A stretch of DNA of 64,000 nucleotides from Agromyces mediolanus (GTDB lineage Bacteria; Actinomycetota; Actinomycetes; Actinomycetales; Microbacteriaceae), in NCBI RefSeq assembly GCF_014648575.1, contig NZ_BMRJ01000001.1, forward strand, positions 496,653 through 560,652. The letters run 5' to 3'. Shown here in pieces: positions 13,834 through 21,778 of the stretch. Numbering within the stretch: position 1 is the first letter of the stretch; each line of letters opens with the position of its first letter. The notes beneath the pieces are model-generated. The model ran no database searches. It had not been told where the DNA came from and saw only the letters and a program-made list of their open reading frames with translations. The position numbers were made by a program, and so were the translations under genes.

Positions 13834-16800
13834 GCCTGAGACTCACGATCGATCGCACCGCGAGCCCCGATGCCGCGGGCAGCTGGGCCCTCGACGTCGA
13901 CGAGGCGACGACGGTCGGCGAGGTGGCCGAGTCGCTCGGCCTGCCGAGCGAGGCGCTCGACCCCCTCGCGGGCGCCGCCGCGCCCCTCGCGGAGAGCACG
14001 CTGCTCTCCGGGGCGACCCTGCCGGCCGCCGCCGACACCTCGCTGCAGCCGGGCACGCTCCGGCTCGAGCTCGTCGGCGGCCCGTTCGCGGGCGAGACGG
14101 CCGCGGTGGCCAGGGGCGGCGTCGTGACCGTCGGCAGCGCGGCCGGCGCGACGCTCGCGATCGCGGACCCGGCGCTGCAGCCGAGCCACGCGACGTTCCG
14201 CATCGCCGACGGCGTGGCGGCCGACGGCCGGCCCGCCCCGCTCGGCGCGACCGTCGAACCCGCCCCCGGCGCGGCCGTCTGGGTGAACGGGCAGCCCGTG
14301 GAGGGGCCGACCGAGATCGTCCCCGCCGACCTCGTGCAGCTCGGCAGCAGCGTCGTCCGCCTCGGCATCGCGCCGGCCGCCGACGCCGACCTGACCCGCG
14401 ACGCCCTCGGCGACCGCGGCTTCAACCGCCCCTCGCGCATCCGCCCCGCCGCCGAGCAGCCCGTCGTGCCGCTGCCCGGCGACCGCCCGGAGGACCCGGA
14501 CCAGTCGCCGCTGCCGTGGCTCTCGGCGATCATCCCCGTCGTCCTCGGCGTGACCATGGCGGTCGTCTTCGGCCGCCCCATCATGCTCCTGATGGCCGCG
14601 GCGAGCCCCATCATGGTCGTCGGCTCCTTCCTCACCAACCGCAAGCTGGCGAAGAAGAAGGGCGTGAAGACCGAGCAGCAGTGGATCGAGGAGGTCCGCG
14701 TCGCCGAGCGCCGCATCGACGAGCTCGCGAAGCGGCAGCGGATCGAGCGCTGGTACCGGCTGCCCGACCCCGTCGTCATCCTCGACATCGCCACCCGCCC
14801 GCTGTCCCGGCTCTGGGAGCGGCGCCGCAGCGACGTCGACGCGCTCTCGATGCGCGTGGGCGTCGCCGAGGTCGCGCTCGACGTGCGCTTCGAGGGCGGC
14901 GGGCGCGATCGCGGCGAAGCCCGCCGCGTCGGCGTCTCGCCGGCCCCTGTCGCCGCCGAGCTGCGCGCGGGCCCCCTCGGCATCGCCGGGCCGCAGGACG
15001 CCGTGCGCTCGGTGGCCCGCTCCGTGGTCGCCAGCTGGGTGACCCTGCGCTCGCCGCGCGACGCCGAGCTCGTCGTCGTCTGCCCCGACGACGCCGCACC
15101 CGACTGGTCGTGGGTGCAGTGGCTCCCGCACGCCGCAGGCAGCGGCGCGGCGGCCGCGATCGGCAACACCGACGACACCCGGCGCGAGCGCGTCCGCGAG
15201 CTCGGCGTGCTGCTCGAGCAGCGGATGCGGCAGTCCGGGCAGCGCGGTGCCGAGCCGCCGAGCGACGTGCTCGTGGTCGTCGACGGCGCGCGCGAGTACC
15301 GCATGCTGCCGGGCATGGTGCCCCTCCTCGAGCACGGGGCGAGCCACGGCATCCACGTCGTCGCGCTCGACTCCGAGCGGGCGAGGCTCCCCGAGGAGGC
15401 GAAGAGCGTCGTCGCGATCGACCACGGCGACCCCGCCATGGCGCGCGTCGAGACCGGCGCGGAGTACTGGCCGATCGTGCTCGTCGACGGCCTGTCGACC
15501 GCGCACTGCGAGCGGCTCGCCCGCAGCCTGTGCTCGCTGCGGCACGTGAGCGGCGTCGGCGACGACGCGATGCTGCCCACCGCGGTGCGCTTCGCCGAGC
15601 TGATGAAGCTCGACCTCGACGACCCCGAGCCGCTCGTGCGGCGCTGGTCGACTCACCCCCGCAACACCTTCGTCGTCGTCGGCGCGACGGGCGAGGGCGA
15701 GTTCGCGATCGACATCTCCCGCGACGGCCCGCACGCGCTCGTCGCCGGCACCACCGGTTCCGGCAAGTCCGAGTTCCTGCAGGCGCTCGTGGTGAGCCTC
15801 GCGATGGCGAACCGCCCCGACGCCCTGAACTTCGTGCTCGTCGACTACAAGGGCGGCTCGGCCTTCGCCGACTGCGAGCGGCTGCCGCACACCGTCGGCA
15901 TGGTCACGAACCTCGACGCCCGCGAGACCGAGCGCGCGCTCGCCTCGCTCGACGCCGAGCTCAAGCGCCGCGAGAAGGTGCTCCGCGACATGAACGCGAA
16001 GGACGTGGACTCCGCGTGGGCGAAGGACGCCGACACGGCCGCTCGTCGCGGCCTCGCCCGGCTCATGATCGTCATCGACGAGTTCGCCGAGCTCCGCACC
16101 GAGCTGCCCGAGTTCATCGACGGCCTCGTCCGCATCGCCCGCGTCGGCCGCTCGCTCGGCGTGAACCTCGTGCTCGCGACGCAGCGGCCCTCCGGCGTCG
16201 TGACGCCCGAGATGCAGTCGAACATCAACCTGCGCGTCGCGCTGCGGGTCACCGACCGGGCCGACTCGGCCGACATCCTCGGCTCGGGCGAGGCCTCGCT
16301 GATCAGCGCCTCGACGCCCGGCCGGGGCTACGTGCGCACGGGACCGGCCTCGGCGCCGGCGCCCTTCCAGACCGCCCGCGTGGCCGGCATCCGCCCCGGC
16401 GTGCAGCGCCAGGTGAAGGTGCTCCCGCGCAAGGCGCCGCTCGAGTGGGACGAGCTCGGCTACCCCGTGCGCTACCCCAAGCCGGTCTCGACCCAGGCGC
16501 AGAACACCGACCACGACGACACCGACCTGCGCGCGATCGTGAACCTCATCACGGCGGCGACGGTGCAGCTCGGCGTGCCGAAGAACCCCTCGCCGTGGCT
16601 CATGCCGCTGCCGACGGTGCTGCCGCTGGAGAAGTTCCAGGACGAGGCCATCCCGGAGCAGTCGATCGTGCTCGGCCTCGAGGACGTCCCCGGCGAGCAG
16701 TCGCAGCGCAGCCTCACGTGGCGCGTCGACGAGGGCTCGCACGTGCTCTTCCTCGGCGGGGCCATGTCGGGCCGAACGACGGCGCTGCGCACCGTGCTCG

Positions 16801-18161
16801 GCCAGCTGGTGCAGGAGTTCTCGCCCGCCGATCTGCACCTCTACGTCATCGACTTCGGCAACGGCGCGCTGCTGCCCCTCGTCGACGCGCCGCACACCGG
16901 CGCCGTCGTCACGCAGCTCGACGCCGACCGGCTGCCCCGGCTCGTGCAGCGGCTGCTCGAGGAGCTCGGCCGCCGCCAGGCGGTGCTCTCCGCCGCGGGC
17001 GTCGGGCACATCTCCGAGCAGCGCGCCCAGTCCACGCCGGAGACCCGCCTGCCCTACGCGGTCGTCGCGGTCGACGGCTGGGAGCGGATGCTCTCGACGA
17101 TGAACCCCGACCAGCTCGTCACCTTCCGCGACCAGTTCATGCGGGTGCTCCGCGAGGGGCCGGCGGTGGGCGTTCGGGTGCTGCTCACCGGCGACCGCGG
17201 CATCACGGGCGACAAGGTCGTCGCGTTCATCGACGAGCAGTACGTGCTGCCGATGCGCGACATCGCCGACTACCGCACCGCCGGCATCCTCGCCCGCGAC
17301 ATCCCGCTCGACCTGGCACCCGGCCGGGTGCTGTTCGGCGCTGCGGGCGCCGAGGCGCAGCTCGCCGTGCTGAGCCGCGACACGAGCGGCGAGGCGCAGA
17401 CCACGGCGCTCCGCCGCATCGTCGAGCAGGTGCGCGACCACTACGACCAGTTCCCGCAGTTGCAGGCCCTGCCCTCGCCGTTCCGCGTCGACCCGCTGCC
17501 CGGCCACTTCGCCCTCACCGCCGCGTACGAGCTGCCGCTCGGCGACTCGGGCCCGGCCGACGGCCCGGTCGTCGCCGTGGGCGGCGACCAGCTGTCCCGG
17601 TTCACCCTCGACTGGCCCGCCGACGGCGGCTTCCTCGTCACCGGCGCGCGCAAGTCCGGCCGCTCCTCGGCGCTCGCCGCGATCGTGCACCAGCTGGCGT
17701 GGCGCAAGACCCCGCTCGTCGTCGTGTCGACCCGCGACTCGATCCTCACCGAGGTGGCGGCGGCGCACAGCATCCCGGTCGTGCAGGGCGGCGACCTCAC
17801 GCCCGCCGAGCTCGACCCGATCCTCGACGCCGCCGGCGAGCACGTCACCGTCGTCGTCGACGACGCCGAGCAATACAAGAACGCGCCGCTCGAGCACGCG
17901 CTCACGGGCGCGAAGCACCGGGCGACGTTCATCGTCGCGGCCGACTCGGAGTCGCTGTCGACCCTGTTCGGCGGCCCCGTGGTCGAGGCGAAGCGCTCGC
18001 GGCGCGCCCTGCTGCTCCGTCCCGAGTCGACGATCATGGGCACGCAGGCGATCGGCACGCCCGTGCCGAAGTTCATGCTGGGCCGGGGCACGCCAGGCAC
18101 GGCGGTGCTCACGACGCCCGGCGGCTGGCTGCCGGTGCGAGTGCCGGACATTCGGCAGTAG
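13830..18161 (+). CDS. essC: EssC-like FHA/FtsK-SpoIIIE ATPase of a type VII-like secretion system
   Basis: The 1443-residue protein is the likely motor of the locus. In order: a ubiquitin- or FHA-like N-terminal domain (1-~75), an FHA-like domain (~80-190, TVGSAAGATL and PSHATF), two membrane spans (~228-270), then three FtsK/SpoIIIE ATPase domains. D1 is intact: Walker A GTTGSGKS at 640-647 and Walker B LMIVIDE with D750/E751. D2 (GGAMSGRTT, 976-984) and D3 (GARKSGRSS, 1272-1280) have Arg in place of the P-loop Lys, as in degenerate EccC/EssC modules. FHA domains before the spans match Firmicutes EssC rather than mycobacterial EccC. GGAGG lies 8 nt before the ATG. The symbol is by similarity. 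Confidence 0.88.
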   Translation: MSLRLTIDRTASPDAAGSWALDVDEATTVGEVAESLGLPSEALDPLAGAAAPLAESTLLSGATLPAAADTSLQPGTLRLELVGGPFAGETAAVARGGVVTVGSAAGATLAIADPALQPSHATFRIADGVAADGRPAPLGATVEPAPGAAVWVNGQPVEGPTEIVPADLVQLGSSVVRLGIAPAADADLTRDALGDRGFNRPSRIRPAAEQPVVPLPGDRPEDPDQSPLPWLSAIIPVVLGVTMAVVFGRPIMLLMAAASPIMVVGSFLTNRKLAKKKGVKTEQQWIEEVRVAERRIDELAKRQRIERWYRLPDPVVILDIATRPLSRLWERRRSDVDALSMRVGVAEVALDVRFEGGGRDRGEARRVGVSPAPVAAELRAGPLGIAGPQDAVRSVARSVVASWVTLRSPRDAELVVVCPDDAAPDWSWVQWLPHAAGSGAAAAIGNTDDTRRERVRELGVLLEQRMRQSGQRGAEPPSDVLVVVDGAREYRMLPGMVPLLEHGASHGIHVVALDSERARLPEEAKSVVAIDHGDPAMARVETGAEYWPIVLVDGLSTAHCERLARSLCSLRHVSGVGDDAMLPTAVRFAELMKLDLDDPEPLVRRWSTHPRNTFVVVGATGEGEFAIDISRDGPHALVAGTTGSGKSEFLQALVVSLAMANRPDALNFVLVDYKGGSAFADCERLPHTVGMVTNLDARETERALASLDAELKRREKVLRDMNAKDVDSAWAKDADTAARRGLARLMIVIDEFAELRTELPEFIDGLVRIARVGRSLGVNLVLATQRPSGVVTPEMQSNINLRVALRVTDRADSADILGSGEASLISASTPGRGYVRTGPASAPAPFQTARVAGIRPGVQRQVKVLPRKAPLEWDELGYPVRYPKPVSTQAQNTDHDDTDLRAIVNLITAATVQLGVPKNPSPWLMPLPTVLPLEKFQDEAIPEQSIVLGLEDVPGEQSQRSLTWRVDEGSHVLFLGGAMSGRTTALRTVLGQLVQEFSPADLHLYVIDFGNGALLPLVDAPHTGAVVTQLDADRLPRLVQRLLEELGRRQAVLSAAGVGHISEQRAQSTPETRLPYAVVAVDGWERMLSTMNPDQLVTFRDQFMRVLREGPAVGVRVLLTGDRGITGDKVVAFIDEQYVLPMRDIADYRTAGILARDIPLDLAPGRVLFGAAGAEAQLAVLSRDTSGEAQTTALRRIVEQVRDHYDQFPQLQALPSPFRVDPLPGHFALTAAYELPLGDSGPADGPVVAVGGDQLSRFTLDWPADGGFLVTGARKSGRSSALAAIVHQLAWRKTPLVVVSTRDSILTEVAAAHSIPVVQGGDLTPAELDPILDAAGEHVTVVVDDAEQYKNAPLEHALTGAKHRATFIVAADSESLSTLFGGPVVEAKRSRRALLLRPESTIMGTQAIGTPVPKFMLGRGTPGTAVLTTPGGWLPVRVPDIRQ

Positions 18162-18178
18162 GCGCCCTCCGGCGCACG

Positions 18179-18184
18179 TAGACT
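18179..18184 (+). promoter_or_regulatory. -10 box (TAGACT) upstream of the zinc-ribbon/FHA gene
   Basis: TAGACT lies 17 nt after the ATPase stop and 57 nt before the GTG start of the next gene. It fits the TAnnnT pattern. No dyad like those upstream of the esx operon is found near it. Confidence 0.45.
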
Positions 18185-18241
18185 GGCCGGGCTGGACCCG
18201 GGGGAATCGGGCCCGAGCCCGTCGAGAAGGGGATGATCCGA

Positions 18242-18850
18242 GTGGCCTCTGCCCGCTGCGCGTACTGCGATGCGACGCTGGAGCCGAACAGCATGTACTG
18301 CCTCTCATGCGGTCAGCTGATCCCGCAGGCCCAGAGCGCACCGCCCGTGCCCGCGCCGTTCGCCGGCGCCAAGCCCGCGCCGAGCGCGGCCCCGGTCGTG
18401 CAGGCGCCCGTGCAGGCGGCTCCCGTCGAGCCCGTGCCGCTGCCGCGCTCCCTGCCGTGGCAGCAGACCCCGCGGGTCGAGACGATGCCGGCGCCGCCGA
18501 CCGCGGCGCCCGCCGCCGTCGAGCGCGTCGAGCTGCTGTTCTCCACCGGTCAGCGCGTCGTCGTCGAGGGCGCCGCGGTCGTCGGCCGCAAGCCCGCGGA
18601 CACCGCGCTCGCGATGGGCGCCCGCGCCGTCGAGGTGCTCGACGACACCCGCTCGGTGTCGCGCGTGCACCTCTTCCTCGAGGTCTCCGGCGGCGGCATC
18701 ACGGTCGGCGACGCCGGCTCGGCGAACGGCTCGCGCCTCGAGCGCGGCGGCCGCGAGATCGAGCTCGAGAGCGCCGGCACCCGAGTGCCCGCCGTCATCG
18801 GCGACACGGTCTGGCTGGGCGACCTGAGCTTCGTCATCCAGGCGGCGTAG
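18242..18850 (+). CDS. Zinc-ribbon and FHA domain protein
   Basis: The 202-residue protein has an N-terminal CAYC-x(n)-CLSC zinc ribbon (residues ~6-25), a Pro/Ala-rich linker and a C-terminal FHA domain. The phosphothreonine-binding signature is complete: VVGRKPAD, SVSRVH and SANGSRL. FHA proteins bind phosphothreonine, so it may link the secretion locus to Ser/Thr kinase signalling; that role is inference. The GTG at 18242 is taken as start because AAGGGG (18227-18232) is 9 nt upstream. The ATG at 18233 is directly against that site and unlikely. It ends 9 bases before a convergent gene with no terminator visible. Confidence 0.8.
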   Translation: MASARCAYCDATLEPNSMYCLSCGQLIPQAQSAPPVPAPFAGAKPAPSAAPVVQAPVQAAPVEPVPLPRSLPWQQTPRVETMPAPPTAAPAAVERVELLFSTGQRVVVEGAAVVGRKPADTALAMGARAVEVLDDTRSVSRVHLFLEVSGGGITVGDAGSANGSRLERGGREIELESAGTRVPAVIGDTVWLGDLSFVIQAA

Positions 18851-18859
18851 CGCTCCGGC

Positions 18860-19603
18860 TCAGTCGCGCTCGGCGCTCGGCCACGCCGGGTCGAGCAGCG
18901 GGCCCTTCCAGGCGGTGAACGGCAGCGCCTGCTCGAAGAGCGCGTGCGGGATGCCCCGGGCGGATGCCTCGCTGAGCAGCAGCTGCACCGCGGTCGCGGC
19001 GACGTCGTCGGCGAGCACGGCGTCCATCAGCAGCGGCACGAGCCCGCGCCTCGCGCCGTCGGGCCAGCGGCCGTAGAGGCCGATGCGGGAGGCCGCGCCC
19101 CGATCGCTCGTCCGGGCGCGCAGCGCCTCGCCGTCGCGCACGCCGAGCTCGCAGAGCAGGGTGCCGTTGCCGGCCTTCAGGGCGAGCCCGCCGGCCTGGC
19201 CGAAGATCGGCACCGAGCGGAGCCGCGCTGTGCGCGGGCGGTCGTTCAGCACGCCGACGAACGCGAGCTCCGACCACGGGATCTCGGGCAGGCCCGCGGT
19301 CGAGACGCCCGTGTCGGTGACCACGAGCACGGGGGCGCCGGGGGCGAGCAGCAGGCGCAGCATCCGCCCCCGCAGCAGGCTCGTGACGAGCAGCCCGCAG
19401 GCGGCGAGCCCGAAGACGACGACGAGGCCGATCGTGAACCAGCTGCCGAAGCCCGTGAGCGCGAGCGCGACGACGCCCGCGGCGGCGAGCCCGATGAGCA
19501 CCCAGCCCGTCACGATGAACCGGCGGTTCCACCGCGGCACCGAGACCGCCTTGACGGGGTCGGGCTGCGCGACGAAGCGCACCGGACCGGCTGGGGCGGA
19601 CAT
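18860..19603 (-). CDS. Two-span membrane protein of the secretion locus (unknown family)
   Basis: The 247-residue protein has a basic N-terminal segment, two membrane spans (FIVTGWVLIGLAAAGVVALAL and WFTIGLVVVFGLAACGLLV, within residues ~28-80) and a cytoplasmic C-terminal domain with a PH-like pattern (VLVVTDTGVSTAGLPEIPW then ELAFVGVLND). It starts with an ATG that shares its G with the upstream gene's TGA context (TGATG at 19601-19605), so the two are translationally coupled. The operon's promoter shares a dyad operator with the esx/effector operon. A role as a secretion accessory factor is inferred only from this context. Confidence 0.7.
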   Translation of the reverse strand: MSAPAGPVRFVAQPDPVKAVSVPRWNRRFIVTGWVLIGLAAAGVVALALTGFGSWFTIGLVVVFGLAACGLLVTSLLRGRMLRLLLAPGAPVLVVTDTGVSTAGLPEIPWSELAFVGVLNDRPRTARLRSVPIFGQAGGLALKAGNGTLLCELGVRDGEALRARTSDRGAASRIGLYGRWPDGARRGLVPLLMDAVLADDVAATAVQLLLSEASARGIPHALFEQALPFTAWKGPLLDPAWPSAERD

Positions 19604-20220
19604 CAGCCGCGGAGGAACGGGTCGACGACGCCGGAGGCCGAGGGGCGCACGAGGTCGCCCGTGCCGAGCCGCTTCAGCTGCACGTAGGCCCGGTCGTGCA
19701 GGGTGATGAGCGGCAGGCCCGTCGCGCCGGGCTCCTTGCCGAGCCGCACCGTGACGTAGGCCGTGCGGTCCGGCACGGCGAGGTAGATGGAGAGGCGGAT
19801 GTCGCCCTTCTTGTGATTCGGCACGGGCAGGTAGACCGCCGGGTCGCCGGTCGCGAAGCGGGCGTGCAGGGCCTCCGCCTCCGCCCGGCCGCCCGCGGCC
19901 AGGAAGTGCCGGCCCGACAGTGCGGTGCCGGTGTCGACGCGGATCCAGCGGTGCGCGCCGCCGATCGCGAACCAGGCGAAGAGCAGCGCGAAGAACGCCG
20001 TCACGACGACGAGGGTCGGGGCGACGACGCCGCGCAGGCCCGAGCGGCGGCCGGTCATCTCGCTCGCGTCGTCGCGGATCGCACCGAAGTTCACGAGCAC
20101 GAGGACGAGCGCGACGAGCGCGACGCCGGCGAGCACGGCGAACGCGACGGTCCTGGCCGTCGAGCGGGCGTAACGGAACGACTCCGGCAGGGCGGCGAGG
20201 GTGGCGTCGGAGGGGCGCAC
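19603..20220 (-). CDS. Two-span membrane protein, first gene of the divergent operon
   Basis: The 205-residue protein has two membrane spans (VAFAVLAGVALVALVLVLVNF near residue 27 and LVVVTAFFALLFAWFAIGG near residue 73) followed by a cytoplasmic domain (YLPVPNHKKGDIRLSIYLAV, then ITLHDRAYVQL). The GTG at 20218-20220 begins the conserved-looking frame. It is divergent from the first WXG100 gene across a 174-bp region holding the GGGGAG-N2-CTCCCC dyad. No known type VII subunit (EssA, EssB, EsaA, EccB, EccD, EccE) is recognised in it. It could be a diverged functional equivalent. Confidence 0.7.
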   Translation of the reverse strand: MRPSDATLAALPESFRYARSTARTVAFAVLAGVALVALVLVLVNFGAIRDDASEMTGRRSGLRGVVAPTLVVVTAFFALLFAWFAIGGAHRWIRVDTGTALSGRHFLAAGGRAEAEALHARFATGDPAVYLPVPNHKKGDIRLSIYLAVPDRTAYVTVRLGKEPGATGLPLITLHDRAYVQLKRLGTGDLVRPSASGVVDPFLRG

Positions 20221-20256
20221 GGCGGGCCTTTCGCATGGAGAACAGCGGCGAGAACG

Positions 20257-20262
20257 ACTGTA
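20257..20262 (-). promoter_or_regulatory. -10 box (TACAGT) of the divergent membrane-protein operon
   Basis: On the minus strand TACAGT is separated by 23 nt from the dyad at 20286-20299, the same distance as at the other two promoters with this dyad. Transcription would start near 20250, leaving a ~30-nt leader. Confidence 0.6.
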
Positions 20263-20285
20263 CCCAGTCCGGGGGCGCGGCGGAC

Positions 20286-20299
20286 GGGGAGTTCTCCCC
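20286..20299. promoter_or_regulatory. Dyad operator GGGGAG-TT-CTCCCC between divergent promoters
   Basis: A perfect 6-bp dyad with a 2-bp centre lies midway between two divergent -10 boxes: 23 nt to TACAGT (minus) and 24 nt to TAACGT (plus). Its centre is thus near -42/-43 for both start sites, the position of a class II activator. The same motif recurs at 30873-30886 with the same spacing. Confidence 0.75.
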
Positions 20300-20323
20300 A
20301 TCGGAATCTGCGCCGACTCCGGG

Positions 20324-20329
20324 TAACGT
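20324..20329 (+). promoter_or_regulatory. -10 box (TAACGT) of the esx/effector operon
   Basis: TAACGT lies 24 nt after the dyad. The -35 region is poor (TCGGAA), consistent with an activator-dependent promoter. Transcription would start near 20336, about 60 nt before the first WXG100 gene. Confidence 0.6.
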
Positions 20330-20394
20330 GAGGCACGCGCCGGGAACGGACATCCCCGTCCGGCCCCCGACACCAGCCAAATCTGGAGGAAACC

Positions 20395-20688
20395 ATGGCG
20401 GAGATCCGCGTCACTTCCGACTCCCTCGCCGGGGTCGCCGGTCAGCTCTCGAGCGGCTCGCAGTCGATCGAGTCGCAGCTGTCCAACCTCAAGTCCCTCG
20501 TCGAGGGCCTCATCTCGGGCGACTGGTCGGGCACCGCGTCGCAGAGCTTCAACGAGCTGTACTCGCAGTGGGACCAGGCCGGTCTCCAGCTGAAGGAGTC
20601 GCTGCAGGGCATCAGCGATCTGCTGAACCAGGCCGCGCTGTCCTACGAGGACAGCGAGAACGCCATCGCCGGCACGTTCAACGGCTGA
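20395..20688 (+). CDS. WXG100 protein (EsxA-like)
   Basis: The 97-residue protein has the canonical WXG100 length and fold: two helices joined by a turn with WSG at residues ~44-46. The C-terminal helix carries YEDSENAI, a Y-x3-D/E-type secretion signal typical of type VII substrates. It follows an excellent ribosome-binding site (GGAGGAAACC before ATG). It is the first gene after the dyad-controlled promoter and is followed by a strong hairpin, which could make it the most abundant product of the operon. It probably acts as a secreted dimer or chaperone partner of the downstream proteins. Confidence 0.9.
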   Translation: MAEIRVTSDSLAGVAGQLSSGSQSIESQLSNLKSLVEGLISGDWSGTASQSFNELYSQWDQAGLQLKESLQGISDLLNQAALSYEDSENAIAGTFNG

Positions 20689-20702
20689 CATCCGTCGCTG
20701 AC

Positions 20703-20730
20703 GGCTCCGCGGGCATCCGCCCGCGGAGCC
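20703..20730 (+). terminator. Strong hairpin between the first and second WXG100 genes
   Basis: A perfect 12-bp stem (20703-20714 with 20719-20730) with an ATCC loop lies 15 nt after the first WXG100 stop. There is no T-run. It may act as a partial terminator or an mRNA 3'-end stabiliser that sets unequal expression within the operon. Confidence 0.6.
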
Positions 20731-20752
20731 AATCCGGTCGGGAGGGAACCCT

Positions 20753-21397
20753 GTGGTCCAGTTCAGAGTCCGCGCCTCGGCGCTCAGCGAGGTCGCCGCG
20801 CTGCTCGGCACCGTGCTCGCGACGTTCGACACGAACCTGTCGACCGTCGACGCACAGGTCAAGCGCACGGTCGACGTGACGTGGAAGGGCGACGACGCCG
20901 AGAGCTTCTCCGAAGGCTGGGCCACGTTCATGACCACGGCCGGCTTCGTCCGGCAGTCGCTCGCGGCGCTCCAGGCCGGACTCATCGCCGCCGACGGCTC
21001 GTACACGCAGAACGAGTCGGGCGTGCAGCGCTCCTTCACCGGCCGGGCGCCCGCGCTCGCCGCGATGCGCTCCGGCACCGGGGAGCTCGGCAAGCGGGTC
21101 GCGAGCGGTGAGGAGAAGGCCGAGGACATGGCCGAGTTCTTCGGTCGCGACTACGCGGGCGACGACGAGGTCGAGCAGTTCGGCGGCGGGGCCCTCGGGC
21201 CGCGCAAGACGAGCGGGCAGGCCACGGGCGGCGGCTCCGGCGACACCGACGGCGACGGCGACGACGACTCGATCGGCGAGGGCGTGTTCCGCCTCGGCGC
21301 CGACGGTGAGCCGGCGATCACCGCGCAGGTCGCGCCGGTCGAGATCGGAGAGGTGCCGGTCGTCGGCACCGCTGACGCGGAAGGAACGGGCGCATGA
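20753..21397 (+). CDS. WXG100-like protein with C-terminal extension
   Basis: The 214-residue protein has an N-terminal WXG100-type helical hairpin with WKG (VTWKGDDAESF, residues ~42-52). A second helical part (~residues 75-130) and a Gly/Asp-rich, acidic C-terminal tail (~residues 140-214, rich in GDTDGDGDDD) follow. The GTG start at 20753 is preceded by GGGAGGGAACCCT. It overlaps the next gene by ATGA, so the two are translationally coupled and may form a heterodimer that escorts the large effector; that is inference from position. Confidence 0.8.
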   Translation: MVQFRVRASALSEVAALLGTVLATFDTNLSTVDAQVKRTVDVTWKGDDAESFSEGWATFMTTAGFVRQSLAALQAGLIAADGSYTQNESGVQRSFTGRAPALAAMRSGTGELGKRVASGEEKAEDMAEFFGRDYAGDDEVEQFGGGALGPRKTSGQATGGGSGDTDGDGDDDSIGEGVFRLGADGEPAITAQVAPVEIGEVPVVGTADAEGTGA

Positions 21398-21705
21398 GCG
21401 AGCAGCAGGCCGACACGACCGAGCTGAAGGCGCTCGCCGACATGCTGGGCGAGCTCGTCACGTACTGCTCCGCGCTGAAGCAGGGCGCGAGCGGCTTCGC
21501 CTACATGCTGCCGGCCGAATGGCAGGGCCCGGCCATGGCGAACTTCATCGGCATGTTCGAGAAGTGGCAGCTCGGCGCCGAGGCCATGACCCAGGCCGCC
21601 GAAGGCCTGCAGGACCAGGTCTCCGGCGCCCATCAGGCCTACACGGAGACCATCGAGACCCTCGACGGCGCCTGGAGCAACCTCGCCAACGGCCTGAGCG
21701 GCTGA
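21394..21705 (+). CDS. WXG100 family protein
   Basis: The 103-residue, two-helix protein has WQG (AEWQGPAM) at residues ~43-45 and no obvious Y-x3-D/E tail. It is coupled to the previous WXG gene through ATGA (21394-21397) and lies 73 bases upstream of the effector. In type VII systems such small partners often form complexes with the N-terminal helical domain of a toxin. That is a likely role here, not shown by the sequence itself. Confidence 0.82.
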   Translation: MSEQQADTTELKALADMLGELVTYCSALKQGASGFAYMLPAEWQGPAMANFIGMFEKWQLGAEAMTQAAEGLQDQVSGAHQAYTETIETLDGAWSNLANGLSG

Positions 21706-21778
21706 GCCGGCGCGGCGCGCTCCGCGTGCCCCGATCAGCCCCAGACATCCACCATCCGATCCCACCGGGAGTGCACTC

